DNA of 64,000 bases from Microbacterium arborescens (GCF_030369635.1 NZ_CP128474.1:3038001-3102000), one strand, 5' to 3'. Counted from the first letter of the stretch, positions 25,768-35,176 are shown. Notes: generated from the sequence alone by a model not told the origin. Translations and numbers: made by a program.

Positions 25768-26291
25768 GTGATGACGTCGGACTCGGCGGTCACGCCGTTG
25801 AGCTCGACGTAGAGGTGCCGCTCGGTGACCGAGACCGTCACGGTGTTGCGGCGGTCGAGGGCCGTGACGAGGGTGTCGATGAAGCCCGGCTCGAAGCTGT
25901 GCAGGGCGATGTCCGAGACACGGTGGATCTTCTTCCCCGCCCACGCCGCGACGATCGGTCCGGGGTTGCGCTGCGTGTACACCGCGACGCGGTCGGCCTG
26001 CTTGCTGCCGAGGTGCAGCCGTGAGGCATCCGGCGCCCCCACTTCGATCCAGGCGACGATCGATCCGGTCAGGTCGCGGACGAGCACGGCCGGCTCGTCC
26101 TTCGCGGCGATGCCCTCGGTGAAATCGATGCCCTCCTCGTACTCGAGGCAGTAGGCGAGCAACCGGGTGAGCATGAAGGCATCCGTCTCGGAGGGATGCC
26201 GCGCGAGGCGCAGCGCGAACGACTCGTACACGCCGCGGTCGACGTCTGCGAGCGTCGCATCGAACGTGTGGATCGTCGCCCCGGCAGCCAT
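25752..26291 (-). CDS. yaeQ: YaeQ-family protein
   Basis: A 179-residue protein with the YaeQ signature ATIHTFDATLADVDRGVYES, then LRLARHPSETDAFMLTRLLA, EYEEGIDFTEGI and DEPAVLVRDLTGSIVAWIEV. The family has a PD-(D/E)XK nuclease-like fold, but no confirmed activity is known to me. It converges with the preceding gene, overlapping by 16 bp. Confidence 0.93.
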   Translation of the reverse strand: MAAGATIHTFDATLADVDRGVYESFALRLARHPSETDAFMLTRLLAYCLEYEEGIDFTEGIAAKDEPAVLVRDLTGSIVAWIEVGAPDASRLHLGSKQADRVAVYTQRNPGPIVAAWAGKKIHRVSDIALHSFEPGFIDTLVTALDRRNTVTVSVTERHLYVELNGVTAESDVITQPAG

Positions 26292-26344
26292 GAGGAACGA
26301 GCCTAGCCGCCCCCGGGTGCACCACCGTGTGCGACGCTGTTCTC

Positions 26345-27190
26345 ATGCGGATCGCACTGACGGGATCATCGGGAAAACTCGGCACGGTCGTCGCTCGTGA
26401 GCTCACGGCGGCGGGCCACGAGGTCATCGGCTTCGACGTCGTCGGCACGCGCGGGCCCGCGTTCGTGCAGATCGACCTGACCGACTACGGCCAGGTCGTC
26501 GACGCTTTCGGCTCGGTGGGCGACCGCCACGACGGCGTCGACGCGATCGTGCACCTCGGCGCGGTCCCGGCCCCCGGTATCCGTCCCGACATCGCGACCT
26601 TCCACAACAACATGGCCGCGACCTTCAACGTCTTCCACGCCGCGACACGACTCGGCATCGACCGGATCGTGTACGCCTCGAGCGAGACGGTGCAGGGACT
26701 GCCGTTCGACGTTCCGCCGCCGTACATCCCCGTCGACGAGGATTACCCCGCGCGCCCCGAGTCGGTGTACTCGCTCGTGAAGCACCTCGAGGAGCAGCTC
26801 GCGATCGAGCTCGTGCGCTGGCACCCGGGCCTGTCGATCACGGCGCTGCGGTTCTCGAACGTCATGGTTCCCGAGGACTACGCCGAGTTCCCCTCCTTCG
26901 ACGCCGACCCGGTGCGCCGCAAGTGGAACGTGTGGAGCTACATCGACGCACGCGACGGCGCCCAGGCCGTGATGCGTGCACTCGAGAACGCGCCGGCGGG
27001 ATTCGACCGGTTCCTCATCGCAGCCGCCGACACCGTCATGTCACGCCCGAACGCGGAGCTCGTGGCCGAGGTCTTCCCCGACGTCGAGGTCCGCGGCGAG
27101 CTCGGCACGAACCGGTCGCTCTTCTCGACGGAGAAGGCGCGGCGGCTCCTGGGGTACGAGCCGAAGCACTCCTGGCGCGACCACGTCTGA
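26345..27190 (+). CDS. NAD-dependent epimerase/dehydratase family protein
   Basis: A 281-residue extended SDR. Nucleotide site GSSGKLG at the N-terminus; Asp35 in GFDVVG fits NAD binding; catalytic YSLVK with the upstream SSETV serine. The C-terminal substrate part contains FSNVMVPEDYAEFPSF. The start is ATG 26345 with GACGCT (26333-26338) six bases upstream. It lies beside xylB (convergent, 6-bp gap), so a sugar substrate (uronate or aldose type) is plausible but not shown. Confidence 0.87.
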   Translation: MRIALTGSSGKLGTVVARELTAAGHEVIGFDVVGTRGPAFVQIDLTDYGQVVDAFGSVGDRHDGVDAIVHLGAVPAPGIRPDIATFHNNMAATFNVFHAATRLGIDRIVYASSETVQGLPFDVPPPYIPVDEDYPARPESVYSLVKHLEEQLAIELVRWHPGLSITALRFSNVMVPEDYAEFPSFDADPVRRKWNVWSYIDARDGAQAVMRALENAPAGFDRFLIAAADTVMSRPNAELVAEVFPDVEVRGELGTNRSLFSTEKARRLLGYEPKHSWRDHV

Positions 27191-27196
27191 GGCGGT

Positions 27197-28513
27197 CTAG
27201 CCGGCATCCGCCGCGACGACGCGGCGGGCCTGCTCAGCCGCGCCGAGCGCGACGTATTCGCCCGGGGCGGGAACCTCGACGTCGAGACCGAAGACAGCGG
27301 GAGCGATCTGCTGCACGGCGGCCGACCGCGCTCCCCCGCCGACCAGGAGCACCCGGCGCAGCGGCACCCCCTGGTCGCGCAGGGCGTCGAGCCCGGCGCC
27401 GAGCCCGGACAGCATCCCCTCCACCGCGGCGCGGGCGAGGTTCTCGCGGGTGGTGGAGGCCAGCGTCATCCCGCTCAGCACAGCCGTCGCGTCCGGCAGG
27501 TTCGGGGTGCGCTCACCCTCGAAGTACGGCACGAGGGTCAGCCCGCCCGCACCGGGATCGGCCGACAGCGCCAGCTGCGACAGCCCGTCGTGGTCGACCC
27601 CGAGCAACGCCGCGACCACGTCGAGCACGCGTGCCGCGTTGAGCGTGCACACGAGCGGCAGATGGTGACCGTCTGCCGAGGCGAAGCCCGCGACGGTTCC
27701 GGTCGCATCGATCGCGGGCGTGTCGCTCACTGCGAAGACGGTGCCGGACGTGCCGATCGAGACGACGACGTCGCCGAGGCCCGCGCCGACGCCGAGAGCG
27801 GATGCCGCATTGTCGCCGGCACCCGCGGCGACCCGCCGGCCAGCCCTGTCCTCGACCCATTCGTCGGCGGCGAGCACCCGCGGCACGACGACGTCGTGTC
27901 CGAGGGCCGACACGAGAAGCTCGCGGTCGTATTCACCCGTGACGGCGCTCCAGTACCCGGTTCCCGACGCGTCGGAACGGTCGGTGACGAGCTCGCCGAG
28001 AACCGCGGCCCCGGCTGAGCCGTCGGCGGCGGGGCCGAAACCGCGCAGCCGCCAGGTCAGCCAGTCGTGCGGCAGCGCCACCGCCGCCGTGCGCCCAGCG
28101 TTCTGCGGCTCGTGGTCGCGCAGCCATCGCAGCTTGCTGATCGTGAACGAGGCGACCGGGACGAGCCCGGTGCGTTCGGCGAGGCGCTCGGCGCCGAACT
28201 CGGCCACGAGATCGGATGCCGCCTGCGCCGACCTCGTGTCGTTCCACAGCAGGGCGTCGCGCACGACCGCCCCCTGCTCGTCGAGCGCGACGAGACCGTG
28301 CTGCTGACCGCCGATCGACCACGCCGCGACGTCGGACATCCCGCCCGCGAGCTCGACGGCAGCCTGCAGCGCAGCCCACCAGGCTTCGGGGTCGACGCTC
28401 GTGCCGTCCGGGTGGGGCGCACGCCCCTCCCGGACGACCCGACCGGTGTCGGCGTCGACGATCACGACCTTGCACGATTGGGTCGACGAGTCGACACCCA
28501 TGACCAGCGTCAT
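27197..28513 (-). CDS. xylB: Xylulokinase
   Basis: A 438-residue FGGY-family kinase that phosphorylates D-xylulose to xylulose 5-phosphate with ATP. Motifs: [16 protein letters not shown] at the N-terminus, [10 protein letters not shown], the catalytic [24 protein letters not shown] and the C-terminal adenine site [15 protein letters not shown]. It lies 47 bp downstream of xylA with AGAAGGA before ATG 28513. Together with xylA it converts xylose into the pentose phosphate pathway. Confidence 0.95.
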   Translation of the reverse strand: MTLVMGVDSSTQSCKVVIVDADTGRVVREGRAPHPDGTSVDPEAWWAALQAAVELAGGMSDVAAWSIGGQQHGLVALDEQGAVVRDALLWNDTRSAQAASDLVAEFGAERLAERTGLVPVASFTISKLRWLRDHEPQNAGRTAAVALPHDWLTWRLRGFGPAADGSAGAAVLGELVTDRSDASGTGYWSAVTGEYDRELLVSALGHDVVVPRVLAADEWVEDRAGRRVAAGAGDNAASALGVGAGLGDVVVSIGTSGTVFAVSDTPAIDATGTVAGFASADGHHLPLVCTLNAARVLDVVAALLGVDHDGLSQLALSADPGAGGLTLVPYFEGERTPNLPDATAVLSGMTLASTTRENLARAAVEGMLSGLGAGLDALRDQGVPLRRVLLVGGGARSAAVQQIAPAVFGLDVEVPAPGEYVALGAAEQARRVVAADAG

Positions 28514-28560
28514 GCCGGCATCCTTCTCTCTCGCGTTGCGGGGCTCGTCGCGCTCAGGCG

Positions 28561-29748
28561 TCAGCGCGCACCGAGCAGGTGCTCGGTCGCGAGCTGCTGC
28601 AGACGGACGAACCCGAAGCCCTTGCCGCCGAGGTAGGCGTCGGTGTCGAAGTCCTCGTAGGCCGAGCGGTCGGCGACGAAGTCGTCGTAGCTCTCCCCCT
28701 CGCCGAACGTCGGCTGCGCCAGCTCGGGAACGCGGGCGGCCTCGAGCGCCTCCTGGACCTCGGGGTCGGCGCGGAACGCCGCGGCCCGCTCCTTGAGCAG
28801 CAGGTAGGTGCGCATGTTCGCGGCAGCGGAGTCCCAGACGCCGGTCTCGTCTTCGGTGCGGCTCGGCTTGTAGTCGAAGTGACGGGGTCCGTCGTACGCC
28901 GGGCCGCCGTTCGGGCCGCCGTTCTCGAGGAGGTCCACGAGGGCGAACGCGTTGTGCAGGTCACCGTGACCGAACACGAGGTCCTGGTCGTACTTGATGC
29001 CGCGCTGACCGTTGAGATCGATGTGGAAGAGCTTGCCGTGGTACAGGGCCTGCGCGATGCCGGCCGCGAAGTTCAGCCCCGCCATCTGCTCGTGCCCGAC
29101 CTCGGGGTTCAGCCCGACGAGTTCAGGACGCTCGAGCGACTCGATGAAGGCGAGCGCGTGACCGACGGTCGGCAGCAGGATGTCGCCGCGCGGCTCGTTC
29201 GGCTTCGGCTCGATCGCGAAGCGCAGGTTGTAGCCCTTCTCGACGACGTAGTCGCCGAGGAAGTTGACGGCCTCGCGGTAGCGCTCGAGCGCCTGGCGGA
29301 CGTCCTTCGCGGAGTCGTATTCTGCCCCCTCGCGGCCGCCCCACATGACGAAGGTCTCGGCGCCGAGCTCGGCGCCGAGGTCGATCTGCCGCAGCACCTT
29401 GCGGATGGCGAAGCGGCGGACCGCACGGTCGTTCGAGGTGAAGCCGCCGTCCTTGAAGACGGGAGCGCTGAAGAGGTTGGTGGTGACCATGGGAACGGTC
29501 AGACCGGTGTCGGCGAGCGCGCCCTTGAGGCGATCGATCTGCGTCTGCCGCTCGCTGTCGCTGGATCCGAACGCGAACAGGTCGTCGTCGTGGAACGTCA
29601 GTCCTGCGGCCCCGAGCTCGGCGAGCTTCTCGACCGCGTGGACGACGTCGAGGGGCGGACGGGTCGGGCCGCCGAACGGGTCGGTGCCGTTGTAGCCGAT
29701 GGTCCAGAGGCCGAACGTGAACTTGTCGGCCGGGGTCGGGGTGCGCAT
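28561..29748 (-). CDS. xylA: Xylose isomerase
   Basis: A 395-residue TIM-barrel metalloenzyme interconverting D-xylose and D-xylulose. Signature residues are all visible: [11 protein letters not shown] (catalytic His), [21 protein letters not shown] (metal Glu and catalytic Lys), [16 protein letters not shown] (metal Glu, His) and [16 protein letters not shown] (metal Asp). The size matches actinobacterial class I enzymes. First gene of xylAB; the promoter and operator lie in the 88 bp shared with divergent xylR. AAGGAG precedes ATG 29748. Confidence 0.97.
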   Translation of the reverse strand: MRTPTPADKFTFGLWTIGYNGTDPFGGPTRPPLDVVHAVEKLAELGAAGLTFHDDDLFAFGSSDSERQTQIDRLKGALADTGLTVPMVTTNLFSAPVFKDGGFTSNDRAVRRFAIRKVLRQIDLGAELGAETFVMWGGREGAEYDSAKDVRQALERYREAVNFLGDYVVEKGYNLRFAIEPKPNEPRGDILLPTVGHALAFIESLERPELVGLNPEVGHEQMAGLNFAAGIAQALYHGKLFHIDLNGQRGIKYDQDLVFGHGDLHNAFALVDLLENGGPNGGPAYDGPRHFDYKPSRTEDETGVWDSAAANMRTYLLLKERAAAFRADPEVQEALEAARVPELAQPTFGEGESYDDFVADRSAYEDFDTDAYLGGKGFGFVRLQQLATEHLLGAR

Positions 29749-29780
29749 GCGTGCTCCTTCGCTTCGATTGCTGCGGGCTC

Positions 29781-29813
29781 AGCGTAAGTCGATTTGTCTA
29801 TTACGTCAACAAA
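29781..29813 (-). promoter_or_regulatory. xylA promoter and XylR-type operator
   Basis: On the minus strand -35 TTGACG (29804-29809), 17-bp spacer, -10 TACGCT (29781-29786). The inverted repeat TTTGT (29793-29797) / ACAAA (29809-29813) covers the -35 and spacer, resembling the TTTGTT...AACAAA half-sites of ROK-type xylose repressors. Confidence 0.65.
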
Positions 29814-29836
29814 CTGGATTCTCGTAGGCTGATCCC

Positions 29837-31066
29837 GTGAGTGTCGCGCCGGGAACCGCCGAACTCGTCCGGCGCGTGAATCTCGCTCGGATGCTCGTCG
29901 TCGTGCACCGGGACGGGCCGATCTCGCGCGCCGCGCTGACTGCCGAACTCGGCCTCAACCGCTCGACCATCGGCGCGCTGACGGCAGAGCTCGCGCGCCT
30001 GGGGCTCGTCACCGAGACCGCCGGCGCCCCCGAGGGGCGCATCGGTCGCCCCTCTCCGGTCATCACCGCACGCGCCGATGTCGTCGCCGTCGCCGTGAAC
30101 CCGGAGGTCGACGCCGTGACGCTCGCCGCCGTCGGCCTCGACCGCCGTGTGCACGCCCGCCGCCGCGCGCTCACGACGGCCCTCATCACGCCGCAGGAGC
30201 TCGCGTCGCTCATCGCGGAGACCATCGAGGACTGGCGAGCGGGCCCGCTCGCGGCGACGACGGTCATCGGTGTCGGCGTCGCCGTCCCGGGCTTGGTCGA
30301 GCCCGCAGCCGGTCTCGTCGTGCACGCCCCGCACCTGCGTTGGACGAACGCTCCGCTCGCCGAGCTCGTGACGGCAGCCACGGGCACGCCCACGACGGTC
30401 GGCAATGACGCGTCGTACGGCGCGCACGCCGAGTACCTCTTCGGCGCTGCCCGCGGCGTCGCCGATGTGATCTACCTCAACGGCGGGGCGAGCGGCATCG
30501 GCGGCGGGCTCGTCGTCGGGGGCGCACTCGTCGGCGGCGCGCGCGGCCTGGCCGGCGAGTTCGGGCACAACCCCGCGATATTCGAGGATGCCGCAGACCG
30601 CCGTTCCGGCGAGCACGCCGCTCTGGAGGACGAAGTGAGCCGGCACCGCCTGATCGCTTCGCTCGGACTTCCCGGCGCAGACGACGCCGAGCTGCGCGCC
30701 GCCGTCCACGGGGCCGCGAACCCCGCTGCTCGCGCCGAGCTGCGCCGGCAGCGCCGCATCCTGGCTTCGGCGGTCGCGAGCGCCGTCAACGTCCTCGACC
30801 CGGCGGTGGTGGTGCTCGGCGGTTTCCTCGCTCCCCTCGTCGAAAGCGACGTGGACGAGTTCGCCGAGGCCGTCGCTCGGCAGACCATCTCGGCCGCCTG
30901 CCCGCTCGTACGCACCGCCGAGCTGGGCGACGACCGGCTCCTCGTCGGCGCTGCCGAGACGGCGTTCGCCGACCTCCTCGCCGATCCGGTGCCCGTCATG
31001 ACCGGGTCGGGCGCGCCGATGACCGATTCAGCGGCCGCGTCAAGCGCGACCTCTGCCACGCGCTGA
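29837..31066 (+). CDS. xylR: ROK-family xylose repressor
   Basis: A 409-residue protein with a winged HTH at ~28-75 (GPISRAALTAELGLNRSTIG) and a ROK sugar-sensing domain (GVGVAVPGLVEPAAGLVVHA, NDASYGAHAEYLFGAARG, GGLVVGGALVGGARGLAGEF, GHNP). The usual CxCGxxG zinc motif after GH is absent. GTG 29837 with TAGGCT (29825-29830) six bases ahead suggests a leaderless mRNA. Divergent from xylAB, which it probably represses until xylose binds. Confidence 0.9.
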   Translation: MSVAPGTAELVRRVNLARMLVVVHRDGPISRAALTAELGLNRSTIGALTAELARLGLVTETAGAPEGRIGRPSPVITARADVVAVAVNPEVDAVTLAAVGLDRRVHARRRALTTALITPQELASLIAETIEDWRAGPLAATTVIGVGVAVPGLVEPAAGLVVHAPHLRWTNAPLAELVTAATGTPTTVGNDASYGAHAEYLFGAARGVADVIYLNGGASGIGGGLVVGGALVGGARGLAGEFGHNPAIFEDAADRRSGEHAALEDEVSRHRLIASLGLPGADDAELRAAVHGAANPAARAELRRQRRILASAVASAVNVLDPAVVVLGGFLAPLVESDVDEFAEAVARQTISAACPLVRTAELGDDRLLVGAAETAFADLLADPVPVMTGSGAPMTDSAAASSATSATR

Positions 31067-31125
31067 ACTCGTACGATCGAACAGGCGCGCAGCGTCGCGC
31101 CGTCCGCCCCGAGAGAAACGTCCGC

Positions 31126-31482
31126 ATGGCATCCAGATCCACCCGACCTGCCGACCCGCCGCAGCGTCAGCGCAACGCGCTCGCACCCGGCATCCTCGGA
31201 GCCGCCGCCCTCATCGCCGGCATCCCGCTCATCGGCGGGGAGTTCGCGATCGTGATCTCGTTCGTCGTCGCGATCCTCGCGCTCATCATCGCGTGGTTCG
31301 CGATCCAGGCGCGGCAGTGGTGGTGGGCTCTTCCGATGGCGGCGGTCGCGGTGGTCTGGAACCCCGTGTACCCCTTCTCGCTCGACCAGCCGGTCTGGAT
31401 GGCGGCGCATGTCGTCGGGGCCGCGACGTTCATCGCCGCCGGCGCCCTCGTGTGGGTTCCCCGCGCGCAGGCCGCCCGATGA
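31126..31482 (+). CDS. Small membrane protein (DUF6804-like)
   Basis: A 118-residue protein with four hydrophobic segments: LAPGILGAAALIAGIPLI, AIVISFVVAILALIIAWFAI, WWALPMAAVAVVWNPVYPF and AAHVVGAATFIAAGALVWV. First of three translationally coupled genes ending in a BLUF photoreceptor; it overlaps the next gene as ATGA. Function unknown. Confidence 0.82.
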   Translation: MASRSTRPADPPQRQRNALAPGILGAAALIAGIPLIGGEFAIVISFVVAILALIIAWFAIQARQWWWALPMAAVAVVWNPVYPFSLDQPVWMAAHVVGAATFIAAGALVWVPRAQAAR

Positions 31483-31745
31483 TCCCCGGTGGCGCGGCGG
31501 GTGCGCCCGGCAACGGCATCGTCTGGGCGCGCGTCGAGGACGGCTTCCACGTGGGCAGCCGCACCGGTGAGTTCGTGGGATACATCGACCGGCAGGCCGA
31601 CGGCCGGTATCTTGCGTACGACTCCCGGTCGTCTCGCGTCGGGGCGTTCACCGATCTGACCACCGCCATGCGCACGCTCGCCCTCGGCGCGACCCCCGAC
31701 ATCCCCGACGAAGCGCCGCCGATCGAACTCCGGGAGATCCGATGA
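31479..31745 (+). CDS. Small protein between membrane protein and BLUF gene
   Basis: An 88-residue soluble protein. ATG 31479 overlaps the previous stop and its own stop overlaps the BLUF start, both by 4 bp. The centre has beta strands with repeated aromatic turns (GFHVGSRTGEFVGYIDRQAD, RYLAYDSRSSRVGAF), suggesting a small beta-sheet fold. Function unknown. Confidence 0.78.
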   Translation: MIPGGAAGAPGNGIVWARVEDGFHVGSRTGEFVGYIDRQADGRYLAYDSRSSRVGAFTDLTTAMRTLALGATPDIPDEAPPIELREIR

Positions 31746-32224
31746 CCTCGACGCCCGCCGACCTGCTCTCGGTCCTCTATACGAGCAACGCCCGGGCCCC
31801 GTTCGGCGACGACGAGCTGGCGGCTCTGCTCGAGCAGAGCCGCGCGTCGAACGCGGATCGAGACCTGACGGGGATGCTGCTGTACCGCGGCGGTCGATTC
31901 GTCCAGGTGCTCGAGGGCCCCGAGCAGACCGTGCGCGACCTCCTCGCGACCATCCGCGAGGATTCGCGCCACTCCGGCATGCGTGTCCTCATCGAGCAGC
32001 CCATCGCCCACCGCGAGTTCCGCGAGTGGACGATGGGCTATCAGCCGATCGCCGAGACGACGGGCGACGCTCCGGCGGGGTTCCGCGACACCTTCGACGA
32101 CCTCGAGAGCGCCGGCGACCCGAGCGCGACGCTGCGGGCGGCTCGTGAGCTGAGCCTGTGGTTCCGCGTGCGCTCGGCTCGGCCGCAGCACGGCACCGAC
32201 GCCGCACCCGACGCAGGCGCCTGA
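31742..32224 (+). CDS. BLUF-domain blue-light photoreceptor
   Basis: A 160-residue short BLUF protein (flavin-binding blue-light sensor) with no output domain, ending in a ~60-residue helical/disordered tail. All residues of the photocycle are present with the spacing of AppA: Tyr13 (LYTSNAR), Asn37 (SRASNADRDLTG), Gln55 (FVQVLEG), Trp96 and Met98 (EWTMGY). It should therefore bind FAD and signal. Last gene of a coupled operon with a four-segment membrane protein and an 88-residue protein, which are candidate partners. It converges directly with the DUF3072 gene. Confidence 0.93.
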   Translation: MTSTPADLLSVLYTSNARAPFGDDELAALLEQSRASNADRDLTGMLLYRGGRFVQVLEGPEQTVRDLLATIREDSRHSGMRVLIEQPIAHREFREWTMGYQPIAETTGDAPAGFRDTFDDLESAGDPSATLRAARELSLWFRVRSARPQHGTDAAPDAGA

Positions 32225-32587
32225 TTACTCGCCGCGCCCGGTCGCGTCCTGCAGACGGTCGATCTGCTCCGACGCCTCCGCCTTGGTGAGATTGCCGGGA
32301 AGCTCTTCGCCGGCCTCGCGTGCGAGGGTGTCGAGATAGCTCCGCTGCGGGCCGGTCATGGGCTCATCACCCGTGACCCAGTTCTCGGGGTCCTTGACCG
32401 GCGACCCCTGGCCCGCGCCCTCGGTCCCGCCCAGGGTGTCCGCCGCGGGCTCGGACGCTGCGGGCGGAGTCGGCGCGGAGGGCTCACCCGGCGCGGGCGT
32501 CGTCGGCTCCGTGGGCACGGGAACGGTGGGCTCGGCGGGTGCGGGGAAGGTGGGCTCGTCGGGTGTGGGGATGCTCTGATCGCTCAT
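32225..32587 (-). CDS. DUF3072 protein
   Basis: A 120-residue protein. The N-terminal ~55 residues are Pro/Glu/Thr repeats (PTEPTTPAPGEPSAPTPP). The C-terminal DUF3072 domain contains GDEPMTGPQRSYLDTLAREA then LPGNLTKAEASEQIDRLQ, a SAP-like helix pair. The start is ATG 32587 with TAGCGT (32594-32599) six bases upstream. Function unknown. Confidence 0.88.
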   Translation of the reverse strand: MSDQSIPTPDEPTFPAPAEPTVPVPTEPTTPAPGEPSAPTPPAASEPAADTLGGTEGAGQGSPVKDPENWVTGDEPMTGPQRSYLDTLAREAGEELPGNLTKAEASEQIDRLQDATGRGE

Positions 32588-32657
32588 GGCTCGACGCTAT
32601 GCCGACTGCGCCGATAAGCCGAGGCACTTGCGCGCCGCGCGAAAACCGCACAACGAG

Positions 32658-32706
32658 ACACCCGGCCCGGGAGCGCCGTTCGGGCAGCGTCCCCGTGGCC
32701 GGGTGT
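32658..32706. terminator. Hairpin between DUF3072 and dehydrogenase genes
   Basis: ACACCCGGCC (32658-32667) / GGCCGGGTGT (32697-32706), a perfect 10-bp stem with a 29-nt loop. On the plus strand it is followed by TCTT. It lies 80 bp beyond the stop of the minus-strand dehydrogenase gene. Confidence 0.55.
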
Positions 32707-32730
32707 TCTTCGATCGTCGGCGACGCACCG

Positions 32731-32777
32731 CAAGGAATCCGCAACGCGTGCACCGCGCAACCTCAAGGAATCCGCAA
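32731..32777. repeat. 14-bp direct repeat pair
   Basis: CAAGGAATCCGCAA occurs at 32731-32744 and 32764-32777 (33-bp period) in the gap between DUF3072 and the dehydrogenase gene. Role unknown. Confidence 0.6.
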
Positions 32778-32786
32778 GATCGGTGC

Positions 32787-33683
32787 TCAGCCGCGGCGCG
32801 CGGGCGCCGAGATGCGGATGACGGCGGAATCGTCCTTTTCGCCGAGTCCCTGCGCCTGCGCCAGGAGGTAGCTCTGCTCGGCGGCGGCTGCCAGCGGCGC
32901 CGGAAGCCCCGCCCGCCGCGCCGCGGTGCCGACGATCCCCATGTCTTTGACGAAGATGTCGAGGCGACTGAGCACCTCGGCGCCGTCGGAATCCCAGGCC
33001 TGCAGCATCCGAGGCCCGCGGTTGCCGAGCATGAACGACGCGGCAGCACCGGCCTGCAACGCCTCGAGCGTGCGCTCCAGGTCGAGCCCGAGCCGGTCGG
33101 CGAGCGCGAGCGCCTCGGCCGCGGCGGCGATGTGCACGCCGCACAGCAGCTGGTTGACCGTTTTCAGCGCCTGACCATCGCCGGCCCGCTCCCCGACGAC
33201 GGTCAGCGTCGACGCCAGCTGGTCGAGCACGGGTCGGGCGACGGCGAGGGCGTCGGGGTGCGCACCGACGACGATCAGCAGGTCGCCCTCTCGCGCCCGG
33301 ATCGGACCGCCGCTCAAGGGGGCGTCGACGAGCCCGATGCCGCGCTCGGCGAGCGAGGCCGCGACGTCGGCGACCCCGTCCGTGCCGACGGTGCTGGTGA
33401 GGACGACGACCGCCCCCTCCGCGAGGGCGTCGGCGATGCCGTCATCGCCGAAGAGGAGGTCGGCGAGCTGCGTCGAATCGCGGACCGCCACCAGGACGAC
33501 CTGTGCGCCGTCGGCGGCCTCGGCGGCGGAATCAGCCGGCGTCACGCTCGCTTCGGCGGCCAGCGCGAGCCGCGCGGGGGCGATGTCGAAGCCGCGGACA
33601 GGGAAAGTCTCCGCCAGGCGGGCGGCCATCGGCAGGCCCATCGCGCCGAGCCCCAGTACCGCAACCGTTGTGTTGTCGTTCAT
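32787..33683 (-). CDS. 3-hydroxyisobutyrate-dehydrogenase-family oxidoreductase (L-threonate dehydrogenase-like)
   Basis: A 298-residue beta-hydroxyacid dehydrogenase: Rossmann motif VAVLGLGAMGLPMA, substrate loop DAPLSGGPIRAREGDL, catalytic lysine in GDGQALKTVNQLL, and closing KDMGIVGTAA. It lies 21 bp downstream of the DUF1537 kinase gene. In characterised four-carbon sugar-acid pathways this pair oxidises L-threonate or D-erythronate (LtnD/DenD type), then phosphorylates the 2-keto product. The exact substrate cannot be read from sequence. Confidence 0.88.
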   Translation of the reverse strand: MNDNTTVAVLGLGAMGLPMAARLAETFPVRGFDIAPARLALAAEASVTPADSAAEAADGAQVVLVAVRDSTQLADLLFGDDGIADALAEGAVVVLTSTVGTDGVADVAASLAERGIGLVDAPLSGGPIRAREGDLLIVVGAHPDALAVARPVLDQLASTLTVVGERAGDGQALKTVNQLLCGVHIAAAAEALALADRLGLDLERTLEALQAGAAASFMLGNRGPRMLQAWDSDGAEVLSRLDIFVKDMGIVGTAARRAGLPAPLAAAAEQSYLLAQAQGLGEKDDSAVIRISAPARRG

Positions 33684-33704
33684 ATCGAACCTTGCTCCTT
33701 CAGC

Positions 33705-35135
33705 TCAGGCGGATGGCGCGGGCGTCAGCGAGAGCCGCTCGACAGCGGCGGTGAGCGACCCGTCGTCGCCGACGTTGCCGGCGAACACGATGTAGGGGAT
33801 CCCGGATGCCGGCCCGTCGGCCGCCTCCCAGACCGACACGATGCCGGGAAAGAGGGAACCGCGCACGCGCGCGCGGCGGATCTCGAGCCCGCGCGTCGCG
33901 ACGTCGCTCGAGGTGATGCCGCCCTTGGCGATGACGAACCGCGGCGTGACACGCGCGACGACGGTGCGGACGACATCGACGACGGCTCGCGAGACGCGGC
34001 GCGAGATGTCCAGGCTCTCGTCGGGGTCGTCGCTGCGCACGAGGGTCCGGCTCGTGTGAAGCACGACGTCGCCTCGCAGCAGTCCCGTGGCGATGATCGA
34101 GCTGGCCCGATCGAGCTCCGCGGCTCGTTGTGCGGGATCGAGCAGCCGCGGCACGTCGAGCTCGACGACGGCCTCGAGCGGTCGATGCCGCATCAGGTCG
34201 GCGAGCTGGCGGCTCGTCAGGCCGACGTGCGACCCGACCACGACCAGCCCGCCGCGCGCCGCACGGTCGGCGCCGAGCCGGGCGACGTCGAGGGGCGGCC
34301 GGCGTCGCTGGCCGATTCGTGCTCGCACGAACGGCGGCCCGACCCGGTAGACGTACGAACGACCTTCCGCCTCGACCGCCTCGAGCCCCAACGCCAGCTC
34401 GACGAGGTCCTCTTCCACGACCGCGTCGACGACGATGGGCACACCCTCCGGGGCAGAACGCAGCACCGCGGCGACCGCAGCGGTGCCAGCGCGGAGGTCG
34501 TCGACGGTGACCTCGACCACATCGGCGGCGGCGACCGCCCCGCCGGTCTTCTCCGCCACCCAGTCGGCGAGCCGCGACGAGCGGAAGCCGAAGGTCGAGT
34601 CACGGGCGAACTCCGTCTCGCCGATCGGTGTGAAGCCCTCGTCCGACAGGATGCCGTGCACCCCGCGCACCGTGACGCGCCCGGCATCCGGGAACGCGGG
34701 CACGACGACGACGTTCGTCGGCGCCGCGGCCCCCGACCGGGCGACCTCATCGGCGATCGTGTCGGGCTCGAGCGGGAAGTGCCCCCGGAGCGTCGAGTCG
34801 CTGCGGCTGACGAAGCCGACCCGGACGCCGACTGTCTCCGCCGCCGCGAGGGACGCGCGCACGACCTCGCGGTTGATGCGCTCGGCGTCGGCCGGTGCGA
34901 GGCTGCGCGAGTTGGTCAGTACATATACCGCGGGAGCCCCTGACGAGAACGCCCAGACCAGGTCGGCCACATCCCACGCCCCCAGCACAGGAAGGTCCGC
35001 AACGGACTGCGTCCCGGTGGGATCGTCGTCGAGGACGACGAACACGCGCCCGCTCTCGGCCATGCGCGCCGCGAGCACACCGACATCAGGACGCGTGGCA
35101 TCGGGCAGGCCGGGCAGTGGTGCGGTCGGTGCCAT
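33705..35135 (-). CDS. Four-carbon acid sugar kinase (DUF1537, OtnK/DenK-like)
   Basis: A 476-residue kinase. The N-terminal substrate domain has the DUF1537 hallmark LDDDPTGTQSV; then FVSRSDSTLRGHFPLEP, the HGILSDEGFTPI segment and the C-terminal nucleotide domain with KGGITSSDVATRG and FAGNVGDD. It phosphorylates 3-oxo-tetronates or related acids. ATG 35135 with GAGGAG upstream. First gene of the pair with the dehydrogenase; the aldolase and isomerase that normally complete the pathway are not adjacent. Confidence 0.9.
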   Translation of the reverse strand: MAPTAPLPGLPDATRPDVGVLAARMAESGRVFVVLDDDPTGTQSVADLPVLGAWDVADLVWAFSSGAPAVYVLTNSRSLAPADAERINREVVRASLAAAETVGVRVGFVSRSDSTLRGHFPLEPDTIADEVARSGAAAPTNVVVVPAFPDAGRVTVRGVHGILSDEGFTPIGETEFARDSTFGFRSSRLADWVAEKTGGAVAAADVVEVTVDDLRAGTAAVAAVLRSAPEGVPIVVDAVVEEDLVELALGLEAVEAEGRSYVYRVGPPFVRARIGQRRRPPLDVARLGADRAARGGLVVVGSHVGLTSRQLADLMRHRPLEAVVELDVPRLLDPAQRAAELDRASSIIATGLLRGDVVLHTSRTLVRSDDPDESLDISRRVSRAVVDVVRTVVARVTPRFVIAKGGITSSDVATRGLEIRRARVRGSLFPGIVSVWEAADGPASGIPYIVFAGNVGDDGSLTAAVERLSLTPAPSA

Positions 35136-35176
35136 GGGATCTCCTCGTCGTTGAGTGGCCAGCCGAGTGGCTATCA

